A DNA stretch of 64,000 nt from Amoeboaphelidium protococcarum (Eukaryota; Aphelidiomycota; Aphelidea): contig JALECJ010000020.1 of NCBI GenBank assembly GCA_023515745.1, positions 868,001-932,000 on the forward strand. Reading direction: 5' to 3'. Made by a program: the position numbers and the translations under genes. Below are positions 1 through 11,378 of this stretch, piece after piece. The notes beneath the pieces are model-generated. The model did no database searches and was not told the origin of the DNA. It saw nothing but the letters and a program-made list of their open reading frames with translations. Every line of letters starts with the position of its first letter. Within the stretch, counting starts at the first letter, position 1.

Positions 1-2
1 TG

Positions 3-806
3 CTGGAGAGTGGAGCTAATTTTACTCCATATTCTGCAAGTAAATCTGGTGGCTCGTCCTCTCTGTTCTCACGTGTTGCCAAGTCTGTCAAGTCTTAGAA
101 AGATCACGATCCATGGTTTGAATAGCACAAGCATGATCTGGAGGTTTACCAATCCCTGTTGGAGAAGTGCACCAAGTCATTGGAGAAGGTGGCCAAGTAT
201 TAGCGTTCCCTCGCCGCCAGTTATCAAGATGTCGCGTTGTTGGTGTCTGAATTGGGATCTCAGGAACCGAATATCCACTTGGCTGGTGGACTGCGCAAGC
301 TGTCTGCATCATTTGAAAAGACTTCCACCACTATGCATCTCGTTGCGGATACCCAGATTCTGAACATGGGTGAGTACATGGTGGGAGCGTAGCGTTATGC
401 CGAGTGTGGTCAAAAAGCTATGGAGAATCGCGTCAATGCTCTGGCTGATTATGAATCTGCTGGTAAGAGCACGTTGAAGAAGAAGTAGGCCGCTGACAAG
501 TTGAAGAGTTCTGGTCACAGCACATCCAAGATTGAAAGTGCATTGTAGGATCTGAATGATGCCAAGACGGCGGAATCAGAGTTGAATGCACTGGTAAAGA
601 AGATTACTGAGAATATTAAGGAGCGTGAATGGGACAACTTTGAGCACGTCCAAGCTGAGCAGGTTACGCAGTACATGACGAGATATGCCGTGGCTTTGAA
701 AGAGAATGAACGTAAGTAGGTGGAAGATTGGACTTAAGTGTACAATGACATTAAGAGTATTGATCTTTAGATTGCCGGTCATGGTCCTGTGCAGGAGGCA
801 GTTTGA
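3..806 (+). CDS. Sorting nexin, BAR-domain part (5' truncated by window edge)
   Basis: The frame is open from the first bases to TGA at 804 when TAG/TAA are read as Gln. About 267 residues are visible. They form long amphipathic helices rich in Glu, Lys and Gln with the pattern of the C-terminal BAR domain of PX-BAR sorting nexins (Vps5/SNX1/SNX4 type). A helix near residues 30-80 carries the LEKVAKYQ-like element and a later one the Tyr-Ala-rich segment QYMTRYAVAL. These proteins bind curved endosomal membrane and act in retrograde sorting. The PX domain must lie upstream of the window, so the exact subfamily is not decided. The downstream neighbour is a tandem duplication, with no shared transcript implied. 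Confidence 0.7.
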
Positions 807-880
807 AATATGAATTAGGATTGAAATGAAATGAAAGATTGATTATAGGGAAATAAATCTTCTTCTGTCTCTTCTATCTA

Positions 881-1229
881 CTTCTACTTATAAGTTCAAA
901 CGTGCACCAATTGTAACACCAAGTGTGACACTTATAAATAGATCATCTTCTGATTGGCCCGCCATTCCAATATCTTGATCCAGCCAATCAGTGGCCAAGT
1001 TGAGCATATCCACAGCTTCCCATCGCGTTTCAGCTACGCTTCCCCATTTTCATATCTTCTACTTATAAGTTCAAACGTGCACCAATTGTAACACCAAGTG
1101 TGACACTTATAAATAGATCATCTTCTGATTGGCCCGCCATTCCAATATCTTGATCCAGCCAATCAGTGGCCAAGTTGAGCATATCCACAGCTTCCCATCG
1201 CGTTTCAGCTACGCTTCCCCATTTTCATA
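881..1229. repeat. Perfect tandem duplication, 174-bp unit, period 175
   Basis: The stretch 881-1054 recurs at 1056-1229 with no difference that I can see. Both copies begin with cttctacttataagttc and end with ttccccattttcata. The unit holds a TATAAATA-like element and lies between the sorting nexin stop and the start of the next gene at 1312, so it duplicates promoter-proximal sequence. Perfect identity suggests a recent event, or an assembly artefact. Confidence 0.9.
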
Positions 1230-1311
1230 ATCCTTTTCCTCATTAACTACTGTACGTGGTCAAAATAATCGTATCATAAATCAAATTACATCTACTGCAA
1301 GAAAAGAAATC

Positions 1312-2211
1312 ATGCCTACTTATTTTAATGGTGTTGTCGGCTTTATCAGTGCGCTTGGCACTCCTGTCTCCAAGCAGGGTTCCGCGGTGAGTTACAAGTA
1401 TCCTCTGATGGTGGATGGCGTCTGCGCCACCGAAGCTGATATTGATTAGCCGATCCGTTTATCTGTCTGGCCAAATGATCAAAAGTTAATTCAAATCCCA
1501 CAACTTGATGAGTCGTACATGGTATCCGGCGAGTTGCACGTCAGTGACTCTGGAATACCTACCGTAGTTGTTGAACGAATGTTTCGTATTGAGCTCATGT
1601 GCGATTACATTCCAATGCCAATGGTGTCAGTGTTTGGTCCTATAGCGTTGAAACAAGCCGGAGTTGTAACCACAACGGTTGACACCTATGTTTCGACTGC
1701 TAAAAAAACTCAAACTTTCACAGCAAAATCAGAGTACATGGAAAAGCGTTATGGCAAAGGCTTATCCAGTGCGTCAATTGGAAGCACTTTGGTTAGCCAT
1801 GGTCTATTGCGCAGAATCACGCCAACGGAAATCCATCTCATGCAGTCTGTCGTTCAGCAAATACGCTCGACACCAGCAGCCAGTACTCCCATAAAAGCTG
1901 GGAGTTTTTGGACTAATAAAAAACGCCGCGTTAACTCTGAACAAACTTCCTCCCCTTAGTCTGTCACTCCTCCTTTCATGCAATCCTCCAGTTCATCCTC
2001 TGCTCAACAATCTTCAAGCAAAATGGTCGCGTCATCTTCCATTACGGCCAATAATGAGGTAGGGGTGTCTAACGATCAATAATCATCTTCTGATTCGGTC
2101 GATGCGGTGTAAAATGAAGCAATTGACATCACAAGTGATGCGGACTCTCCTCAAATGGATGAATTGGTTCCTCCCAAAAAAGCAACACGTCGTTAAAGAA
2201 AAGGCAAGTGA
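1312..2211 (+). CDS. Hypothetical protein with Ser/Gln-rich tail and basic C-terminus
   Basis: An open frame of 299 codons runs from ATG 1312 to TGA 2209 using TAR as Gln. I do not recognise the family. Residues 1-190 look folded: alternating beta-type hydrophobic segments (around VVGFISALG, VSGELHVSD) suggest a small beta-barrel or OB-like fold, which is inference only. Residues 200-270 are low complexity and rich in Ser and Gln. The end, PPKKATRRQRKGK, looks like a nuclear localisation signal. The ATG is the first after the tandem duplication. A nucleic-acid binding role is possible but not shown. Confidence 0.6.
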
Positions 2212-2942
2212 TGACGCTTGAAAAGGTGTCCTTAATGATTGATGAAAATGAATGAAATGAATAAATGAATTTAAGTGTGGTGATGTTAGTCTTTGTACTT
2301 AGCCGAATGTATTTCATTGCAGCCTGATCAGTCTAATGTTATATCGTTATACTCAACTCCGCACATGCTGATATTATATTTTTCTTCATTGTATTTGCTT
2401 ATACTGTATATTGACACATCGAGTAAAGGTCTGACGAGTACTAAATTAAAAATCAATCAAATAATACCAGTTAGAGCTAGATTATGCATCTACACACAAG
2501 CCAACAATAAAGGTCGACTCACAAAGCATCCTTCACGAATTATGTGAATAAATTGTAGGATCCATATTGAGAGAGTTCTAACATCCGCGCGCGCACGCGC
2601 GCGCGGCAGCCTTGTTAATTATATATATTCACCTTGAGCTTCTTCTTTTTACGCGTCGTTGTGATAATCGCGCGGTGGCGATCAATTCGGCTTTAATGGA
2701 CTCCTTGAAATCCAATTTCTTAAAACAAGCTCAATCTCCTTGATTAATCTTATTTTCTCTTCCACTCTAAAGCTTGAAATATCATTGTTTACAGCTATCT
2801 TTATATAAATGAACGCCTTAGGAGGTGATGATATATTGATTGGACTGAAGTTGGTTTTGAAGAAAATTTAAAAGTCGAAACAAAAGGTTAAAATTTTTAC
2901 ATAAAATAAAATTATTTTATTTCTCACTTTTCACTTCTTGAC
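2212..2942. other. Intergenic, convergent gene ends
   Basis: About 730 bases between the 1312 gene and the 3' end of MetE on the other strand. AT-rich, without an ATG-started frame that looks coding. It contains the alternating purine-pyrimidine tract at 2585-2606 and an ACGCGT box near 2651. Confidence 0.6.
2585..2606. repeat. Alternating CG tract, near-palindrome
   Basis: Twenty-two bases of almost pure CG dinucleotides with a single CA in the centre. The arms can pair with each other. Such tracts favour Z-DNA or a hairpin. It is strikingly GC-rich within AT-rich surroundings. Confidence 0.7.
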
Positions 2943-5321
2943 TCAGTTACCATATTGCTGTCTTAACGCTTTAGTTGCATTGACCATGTTGACCAAAGAA
3001 GGCATCACCTCTTGCCAGCGTCTCGTCTTCAAACCACAGTCGGGGTTGATCCAAACCCCTTCTGCTGCCAGATATCCACCATCAATGCACAGCTAAATCT
3101 TCTCCTTCATCTCCTCAGATGAAGGGACGCGTGGCGAGTGTATATCATACAATCCAGGACCAATAGCATTAGTGTACTTGTACTCCTTGAAAGCACGCAG
3201 CAACTTCAGATCAGAGCGGGCATTCTCAATAGTGATAACATCAGCATCCAGATCCTTGATAGACTAGAAAATGTCATTGAAATCAGAGTAACAAAAGTGG
3301 GAGTGAATCTAAGTCTCATCCTTGACTCCAGTGCTAGACAGCAGGAAAGAGTCGACAGCCCACTTCAAGTACTCACCCCAACCGCTCTTACGCAGAGTCA
3401 AACCTTCACGAATAGCAGGCTCGTCAATCTGAATGACACTAATGCCAGCCTTCTCCAGATCAACCACCTCCTTACGGAGAGCAAGAGCCAATTGGAAGGA
3501 AGTCAACTTACGTGGCTAATCATCACGCACAAAAGACCACTGCAGCATGGTAACAGGACCAGTCAACATACCCTTCATAATCTTGGTGGTGTTCTGCTGA
3601 GCAAACACAGATTCCTTCACAGACATGGCGGTAGGACGGCTGACATCACCATAAATGATTGGAGGCTTCACACAGCGAGAGCCATAGGATTGCACCCAAC
3701 CATTCTCACTAAAGACGTAACCCTTCATCTGCATACCAAAGTATTCAACCATGTCGGTACGCTCAAACTCACCGTGCACCAAAACGTCCAAACCAACTTC
3801 CTCCTGACGACGGATACATTCAATAGTCTCCTTCTACAAAAATTGCTCATAAGCCTCAGCAGTAATCTCTCCCTTCTTGAAAGCCAGACGAGTCTTTCTA
3901 ATCTCAGGAGTCTGAGGGAAGGAGCCGATGGTAGTGGTTGGGAACAGAGGCAGGTTCAGCAACTGTCTTTGTCTCTCGTAACGGACAGCAAAAGGGCTCT
4001 GACGATGCATCATCTATGGACTAACACGACCCATCTCAGCCTAAACGTTCTAATCGTGAATCAACGAGGAGGTCTTTCTAGCCTAAACAGACTTCTCGTT
4101 GGCAGCCAGCTCAGCCTTGACACTGTCTGGGCCATTGTTCAAAGCCTTGGTCAGAACAACCAGCTCGCGCAACTTCTCCACAGAGAAACTCAACCAGTCC
4201 AAAATCTACTTGTCCATCTTGGTCTCAGCCTCCAGAGAGTATGGAGTGTGCAGGAGAGAACAGCTAGGAGAGACGATCAATCTCACAGGAGCAGTCTCGT
4301 TCCCATTGCTGTCCACAGTCTACAGAGATGACTTGATCTTGTTCAACAGCTCCAGAGTTGCACCCAAGTTGTTCTTCCAGATGTTTCTACCGTCGATAAC
4401 ACCAGCGGACAAGGTGAAGTTCTTTGGCAAAGCTGCGAGCACAGCGTCCAACTCCTAAGGAGCACGAACCAGATCAACGTGCAGACCATCAATCGGCAAT
4501 GCGGTGACAATCTTCAAGTTCTCAACCAATTCACCAAAGTAGTTCGCCACCAAAAGCCTGGTTGAGCCAGCAGCCTTCTTCAGACGAGCATAAGCTCTGT
4601 CGTACAATGGCTTGTATACAGCCAGGTCCAGATCCAGAGACAAGATAGGCTCATCCAGCTGGATCCACTCAGCACCCAGCTAGTTCAACTTCTGAAGCAG
4701 CTTCTCATACTCAACCAGCAAAGAGTCCAACAAAGACAGACGATCAAACGACAGATCCTCAGAGCTAACCTTACCCAAACGCAGCAAAGTGATAGGACCA
4801 ATCAAAACTGGACGCGTCTTGACACCCAAAGCCTTGGCCTCCTCAAACTCGCGCACTGGCTTAGGATTAGCAGACAGAGCAAAAGACTGGCCCTTGTAGA
4901 ACTCAGGCACAATGTAGTGGTAATTGGTGTCAAACCACTTCTTCATCTCCATGGCAGGAAGATCAACCTTGATAGCAGCATCCTGCGCGCTCTACAGACC
5001 ACGAGCCATAGCAAAGTACTTGGTTAGCTCAACAGTCTCAGCAGAAGCACTCTGGTCCACTTGCATAGTCTAGTAACGCTGAGGAGTGGCACCAAACAGC
5101 AGAATAGAGTCCAGCACCTGATCGTAGAAAGAGAAGTCGTTAGAAGGAACAAAGTCGACACCCAGATCCTTCTGCAGCTTCCAGTGCTTCTCGCGCAAGC
5201 TCTTGGCACCAGAGAGCAGAGCCTTCTCATCAATCTTGCTAGCCCAGTAGTTCTCAACCATCTTCTTCAATTCACGGTTCTGGCCGACACGAGGGAATCC
5301 CAAATTGCTAGAGTAGATCAT
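2943..5321 (-). CDS. MET6: Cobalamin-independent methionine synthase
   Basis: A 792-residue frame matches the MetE/Met6 family along its whole length. It transfers a methyl group from 5-methyl-tetrahydropteroyl-polyglutamate to homocysteine in the cytosol, the last step of methionine synthesis. The N-terminal domain starts with LGFPRVG and the C-terminal domain carries the zinc ligands: HFC in HSHFCYSDF, the Glu in TIENARS and the Cys in NPDCGLKTR. Several TAG codons fall at conserved Gln positions, for example before IHSHFC and in VRDDQPR. I chose the ATG giving MIYSSNLG; the upstream codons in frame lack an ATG. No intron is needed. Length equals the family norm, so the gene looks intact. 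Confidence 0.96.
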
Positions 5322-5645
5322 CGTTGTTAATTTCACGTTCTTTGTTAACAGAGTTTAAATAGCTGTATTAAATTGTACACAGTTAAAGAGAGAGAGAAGA
5401 AGAAGAGAAGAGTGGATGAACGCGGAATCGATTAAAATGACGAGACGCGACATTGAGCGAAGAGGTGGCGTTTTCCGTCTTGGTCGCCCGCCTTTGGAAT
5501 AGACTTTTGCCCGGGTGGCGTTCCTTCCATCGAACGTGCGTGCGTGAACATTGCGATCGTTTCAAATTCGATCAAGTAAATTCACACTCTCAAGTGGAAC
5601 ACAGAGATTAAAGCTATACATTGGAACAATTCACATTGCATATTC
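5322..5645. other. Intergenic between MetE start and SF3A1 end
   Basis: About 320 bases. GA-rich strings near 5390 and a GC-richer patch near 5450-5550 lie directly upstream of MetE on the minus strand and probably form its promoter and leader. No coding frame was supported. Confidence 0.5.
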
Positions 5646-6644
5646 TCAGTCGTCATCAATCTCCATTTCTTCTTCTTTGTCGTCCTCTTAACTCTAAACA
5701 TGAGTGTTGGCGGAATTGATCGCAGTAGGAACGGATTATTAATTATTCAAAACTTGTACTGGGAATAACGCTTATCTTTGTGCCAGAGGAAGAGATTGCA
5801 ACTATTTTAGAGACAAAGGAGCTGGCAGTTGTAAAAATACATCTTGGTCGGTGTACTAAATGGTCTAAACAACAGCAAAATCATGCCAATCTATAGCCAT
5901 AAACTAAATCTTATTCCTCTCCTTCTACTCCTCCTCTTGCTTCTCCTTCTTAGCAGCATATCCGCTCCAAACGACGCGTTACTTGCAGCGTTTCAAGACG
6001 GAAAACACGTCTTTGCTCTGCCGTAACAGCTACTCTCGAGCAGTTTACGGATACTCTTTAATTTACCTATACTGTTGTACGTAAGAGTTAAATATGGCAT
6101 GCAAGCTGTGACTCGGATTCAGAAAGCCAAACTACGGATCATTGGCATGAGATGACTAGAGATCAATCAAAAACTACTCACCCTTGATAATAAAGTACTT
6201 GGCAGTGAGGAGCATAACATCTCTATCTAACGCAGATATTACTTCTTGTTGAGGCAGAAATATTAATTCAGGCGGCTAAGTAGGAATAACCTTCCTTTTA
6301 CGTTTCTTACTGGATTTCTTGGAGCCTGATTTTCTCTACTAATGAGAATCCACAGTCTCTTACGCGCCATTTTCAGATTGCAAACTCTCATGAGGCTTCT
6401 CTTGTATCTACTGATCTGACTTTTATGCTTAATCATTTTGTGACTGCGAGGTGCTCTCTTGACCATATTTCTATAGCATATGCTGGTAGTAATCGTAATA
6501 AGGATCATCCGACTGGAGGAAGGAGAATTTCATATTACCAGCTTCTCTAATCTTAATCTTGGCCTCAATTTCACGACCTTTTAATGCCACATACTCTGCA
6601 GTTTTGTCCGCAATTTTTCTAATTTCTGGTGGTGGTTTGATCAT
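5646..6644 (-). CDS. PRP21: Splicing factor 3A subunit 1 (SF3a120/Prp21)
   Basis: 332 residues, TGA stop at 5646-5648. Two SURP modules are visible. The first, at residues 5-55, has IKPPPEIRKIADKTAEYVAL and FSFLQSDDPYYDYYQHML. The second, near 140-195, has ALDRDVMLLTAKYFIIKG, then QFLIDL and FGFLNPSHSLHAIF. A later IDWHDFAVVQT is also family-typical. The protein is a U2 snRNP subunit needed for branch-site recognition in the nucleus. The acidic C-terminus EEEMEIDDD ends without the ubiquitin-like domain of animal SF3A1, as in the shorter yeast form. A Gln/Ser/Lys-rich linker joins the SURP modules. The frame is continuous only with TAR as Gln. Confidence 0.93.
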
Positions 6645-6858
6645 AATTAACGATGCAGGTCAATATTGATTGGGAAGGAAAGGGCTCTATAGGGGAAAAG
6701 GCGATGTGGCGGGTGTTGATGAGTAAGTCTTATCCTACTGCAGAACGACACGAAGATTTAAAATGCTGTGATGGGATTCACTCGAGTAGGTTTTAGTGAT
6801 ATCCATGAAAAAACTTTATCCGTGGCAACGAAACAAGGTATTCTGTATAAAGCTAATT

Positions 6859-7832
6859 TCAATCTTCATCCATTTGCAATCCTTCATAAACATCTTCCGT
6901 AGACTGATTAGGAGTAGTCGTTGGAGAGGATTGGTATGCCTACTGAACGATGTGATGGATGATTCGATAAATCGTGGTGATTTCGCCTTCAACCCATTTG
7001 TTAGGTATATCTAAAACATACTGACCAAACTAAAAGAGTTGACCGCCATTATCGATATGAATGAACTTCCGATTATTTCCATTCGATAGTATTCCCCATA
7101 CACGTGCATTAATTTTCTTCTTGTTCTTGCGTGTCTTGTGGAGAGTGGCTGCCTCAGCAACGATTGCCAAATCGATTCATTCGGCCAGTCTTTTTAGGCT
7201 TCGGAAACGATTAAATGAGAATCTTTAGGTGGAGAATATTCATCTAAAGGCATATTTCCTGCATGTCCAATGGTATAATCGATGTCTCCATTCAGTTTCC
7301 TCTTGCTATTCGCATCCGTCACCGCCATATTCAATTCGCAAAAAATACGCATCTTATCGAACTCATCACGAGCGACAACATCACGTAGAAACAAATCTAT
7401 CACAGTTCGTCGACTTGCTTCTGAATTTAGAGACCAAACTCTGTTGTTTTTGCGCAACTGAGCTAAAAAATCATCCGAAGGTTTGACTGATTCATCCAGA
7501 GTAAAGGGCGGATATGGCTTCCAATGGACATTCACGCCTGTAATTTCAGCAATTTCTTGAGCTCTGGCCGCAGTAAACGGAATACTTTAAACTCCTTTGT
7601 CTCCAAATAAAGCTTATTATTTCTCCGTCAGTGAATCCATATATTTGCGCAGGCTGATGAGCTCAGTGGCGGCTGAATCCAATAATGCTTTTGCCCTTGA
7701 AATTTCAATATCTCCTTATGCATTCTCCAGCCTCTCCTTAGCTACATTTCTTTCTATTTTTGCTTCATTGATTTCTTGTCGAAGAGCAGTAATTGCTGCC
7801 GTCACTTCATTAAGTTGCTGTTTTGAATTCAT
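6859..7832 (-). pseudogene. Crinkler-like protein gene with a frameshift
   Basis: The frame from ATG 7832 gives a coiled-coil N-terminus (residues 1-70), then a globular region through SEAQKDWPNESIW. Just after, near 7165-7180, the homologous continuation (AEAATLHKTRK, VWGILSNGN, FIHIDNGGQL, IYRIIHHIV) lies in another frame and ends at TGA 6859. The combined pattern resembles the C-terminal region of the crinkler-type (CRN) proteins abundant in chytrids and Rhizophagus, assigned from memory of those families. No GT-AG intron fits the short gap, so I call a one-base frameshift. It could instead be a sequencing error. Function in this organism is unknown. The upstream neighbour is the receptor kinase pair. 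Confidence 0.6.
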
Positions 7833-8362
7833 TGTCTTTAGTGTAGAAAAGAGATTTGCAAATCTGACCAATCCTCTTGTGAGTGTGTCAGGCCCGCGTG
7901 GAGGGAGACTCTAAATCCCTTAAAGCTTAAGCTTAGTTCTATGCATTTCAAGTTCTCTATCCATATGACCTTTTCAATTGGACGCGATTGTAAACGTGTG
8001 TAGTAATATACTGTGAAGATACTAGCTTCGAAATTCGCCGATATAATATCTAAGGGTAGATTATTCTTTATTCAAATTGTTATAAATAAATTTTATTAAA
8101 GACAAACTTGCTATATATAGTGACTAGCCGTCCCTGACAACAAAAATTTGGCATATGTATTATCGAACCGATTTTTGCTGATAAGTCCGTACCTCACGGC
8201 CGTGATGCTATAAATAGCCACACTCGCAACCGCCCCAAGTCTTTTACCGCCCCACTCCTGTTTAGGTTCGGGATAATTACTTTATCTTTATAAGACAATT
8301 TAGTGCACGCCATATTGCTATTTTGATAAACTGTTACTGTTAGAGAATTCAGACCATCCATC
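7833..8362. other. Intergenic, divergent promoters
   Basis: About 530 bases between the crinkler-like gene and the first receptor kinase. AT-rich with a GC-richer patch near 8190-8250. No supported gene. Confidence 0.5.
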
Positions 8363-10936
8363 ATGAATATCTAATATATAACAAACTCGTTGCATTGCAG
8401 CCGCGCTTTTATTCGGTAATCAGATGGAATGATATTGATCATTTGTGTCGTCACAAACTATAGAAATTATATTGCTGTTATAAATCCTCTTAGTGGTGCC
8501 ATTGTTTCTGAATGGACATGGGCCACTGCAAATGGGCAAGATTATATAAGGGACTTTGCTGTTAACGCGGCGACCGGAAACATTGTCGCAGTGGGTGGCA
8601 CGGCAGTAAAGTCGTAAGGTATCCTCTTTCCCCAGTCACAAGTCACAATTTTGAGTTCAACTGGGTCTCTGCTTGTGGTAAAGTAAATCAGTAGTGGAGG
8701 ACGAGATGCCGAAGTTGCGAAAGCAGTCGCGCTTCACCCTTAGAATGGATCCATATTCGTTGGCGGTTATACTACAGGACTTCTCCCTTAATCTCAATCG
8801 CTTTTAATTAATGGAGGTAATACGTCAGATTTGTATTTGGCTAACTTAGATTCTGTTAATTTAAATATTAATTGGATCAAATAATTTGGTAGCAGCGCCA
8901 ACGGTGACCTTCTATCATCAATTGTCGCTACTAACGATACCGTATTTGTCTGCGGCAGTTTGAGCCTCCCGTCTGGTTATCGCGGCTTTGTTAACGCGTT
9001 TGATCTTAATGGTAATCTGAGGTGGAATTACAGTTTATTTCCAGTAGGCTTTGGCTAGTCTTAGCAGTTGACAAAGCTCTAAATCTTTGATGAATATCTG
9101 TATGTTTCGGGACACGCTAAAGGCTAGTTGAGTAATGTAAGTATGGCCGCGTAGAGCTTGTTTGTGATTAGATTTAATAGCTTAAACGGCTCTATTGATA
9201 ACACGTGGCAATTCATATCTTAATCATCCGTAGATTAGACTAGTGCAGACTTTTAAATCGATCCTTTGACGCGCAATCTGTTACTTTATGGAAACTAACT
9301 AGGTACTGATCTACTTATGACTGTGTCTCAGGATGGCGCGCTTGTAGAATAGGCGTCGCATTTTATCAGTGCTTATGCTCGCGGTTTGGCCATTAATAAT
9401 AATTAGAAGAATTTGGTTTTGACAGGACAAGATGTCTCTGGATTTTATGCTATCTTGGACTTGCCGTGGTAAAAGATTGCATCCTCCTCTATTATTCAGG
9501 CGATTTCTACATCATCATCAACTTTACCATCTACATCAACAACGACCGTAAATCTCCTAAGCTCTACATCTGTCTCTGCTTCTTTTCCATCATAGCCGAG
9601 TACATTGGTTGGGGTAACTGAGAGTTCCCTTGGCATAATTTATATTGCATCGTCAAGTACATAATCCTCTAATTTTCCCACATTAGTAGCGTCCAAGTCT
9701 TCAAACGTAGTTGCCATCACCGTTCTAGCGTCCTCAGGAACAGGTGTCCCTCCTTCAAGTGCTAGCATTACTCAGAATAATGTGATATTCACCTATGGTA
9801 CTGCGGTTAAGGACAAACTACTTACTACTAGTGCAACGACTTTTAATGAAATTGGCGGATCAGTTGTGAATGTTAACTAGAGCTCCCTATTTTTCTATGC
9901 TTTGTATGTCGCTATCCCCTTGCTATTTATCATCCTGTTGATTGGTATAATCTTGGTTAGAAGGCGCTTTAAACAGGAAAGAGCGAAGAGATATTAGTAT
10001 CCTGAATAAGCAGTGTCTAGCGACTTTAGTGAAGCAAATGGGGTTTCCATTGTGCCTAATAAGTATGAAGTCATTGCCCTCAATGATACCAAATACTCTA
10101 AAACTGGATATTCTGATCTATCAGGAACAACTCTGTTTAGAACTCAAGGAGAAATTGCCATTCCCGCCTATCTTAAAATGTAGTACATCAAGGACTTTAA
10201 ACGAGGGAAACTAATAGCTATTGGCGGTGGTGGAATGATATATGAGTGCCAAGTCATCAGCAATGAGTTGAAGCAACTTTCTTCTAACCATAATGCTTTA
10301 ATTGTAAAAGTGATGTAGAACCACCAAAGTCCGGAGATGATGACTGCTTTCTATCAAGAACTGTCCCTGTTATAATATTTGAAAAGCTGCCCTCAAGTGG
10401 CACAAGTAATTGCTTACTCTCCAGCACCGCCATGTATTCTGATGAAGTATTACTAAGCCGGATCTTTGGCTGATCTCATATCGGGCACTTCAATCATTTG
10501 TGGCAGAGTTGACTAGTGTCTTAAAGCACCAAAAGTTTGGCTAAAAATCATTGGTGATGTTGCACGCGGGCTTTAGTTTATTCATAATTTACAAGTCGCC
10601 CATTGTGATATAAAGTCGGCCAATATATTGCTGGATGTCAGTGACAACCATTCGATTCAAGTATCCGCCGTCATTACCGATTTTGGTCTCTCTCGCATAG
10701 TTGACTCGCAATCGTTGCTCGTTAAAGAGTTCAAAGTATCAAAATTGAAAGGAGGCTCGTACTCCTATGCATCTCCAGAAGTATTCATGATGCTTCGTAG
10801 CCAAAAAGGTGATAGTACTTAGAGTACAAGTTTTGGACAGTTATCATCCATCGCGTCAGTGCTCAAGGCGTCCGACACGTTTGCGTTTGCTGTCGTCCTT
10901 AATGAGTGTCTAAATCATAGACTTGCTTGGAGGTGA
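8363..10936 (+). CDS. Single-pass receptor-like kinase with beta-propeller ectodomain (copy 1)
   Basis: 857 codons ending at TGA 10934. Residues about 20-380 hold repeated SBBP-like beta-propeller units (IFVGGYTTG, VFVCGS, LYVSGHAKG, each spaced 50-60 residues). A Ser/Thr-rich stalk follows to about 505, then a membrane helix near 509-532 closed by RRRFK. The cytoplasmic kinase begins near 611 with a glycine loop (AIGGGGMIY), the VAIK-type Lys in IVKVM, HCD at about 745 instead of HRD, DFG at about 772 and SPE for APE. It stops at LAWR, just inside the F helix, so the C-lobe is short. The Asp of HCD and DFG are present, so catalysis is possible. The start is uncertain: ATG 8429 would give a more leader-like N-terminus. 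It pairs with the paralogue downstream. Confidence 0.75.
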
Positions 10937-11378
10937 TATGATGAGAGTATTTTGATGCTGTATTTTGAACGTTAATATAATTTTGACGGCGATGAATTTT
11001 TAAAACCACAGAGAATAAGTATCTTTTTATCTTTGTAGGCAATAACCAACTATTGCGTATCGTTCATCAATCATTTCATAGTTTCGTTTCAACTTTATTG
11101 TGTCCAGCCAATTTAGCCATAGATATGACCGAAAGTTACGCTTTACGGGTGGTATATCATTCTTCTTTTATTGGGGCGCTTAGATGGCGCAATCAAGTTC
11201 CTAAATTTAGACCGGTGATATGTGCAGCTGCGTAGTCGAAGAATTCTATTAGGCTATTAATAGCGCAGCAGCCCAAATTTCGCGCCTCCAAGTCTGTTGA
11301 GTGTCCTCTTTGTAATTCTCTTCTATTATTGCATTATAGACTGCATTTATAAGGTGCAAATCAAATATAGACTTGCTA
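10937..11378. other. Intergenic between the two receptor kinases
   Basis: About 440 bases, AT-rich. A TGA just upstream of the second gene's frame (near 11300) precedes a hydrophobic in-frame stretch without ATG, so a missed first exon carrying the signal peptide could lie here. Confidence 0.4.

Noticed and set aside
3138-4331. 397-aa plus-strand frame inside MetE
   Set aside because: Antisense shadow of a clear MetE gene; poor composition.
5700-6150. Plus-strand frame starting MSVGGIDRS
   Set aside because: Lies antisense to SF3A1, which is supported by two SURP modules.
5930-6180. Intron in SF3A1 at a GTGAGTAG string
   Set aside because: My first split of the codons was wrong; the frame continues as QFLIDLQ, matching the family.
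7190-7230. Intron to explain the crinkler frame break
   Set aside because: No GT-AG pair with workable spacing; a one-base shift is simpler.
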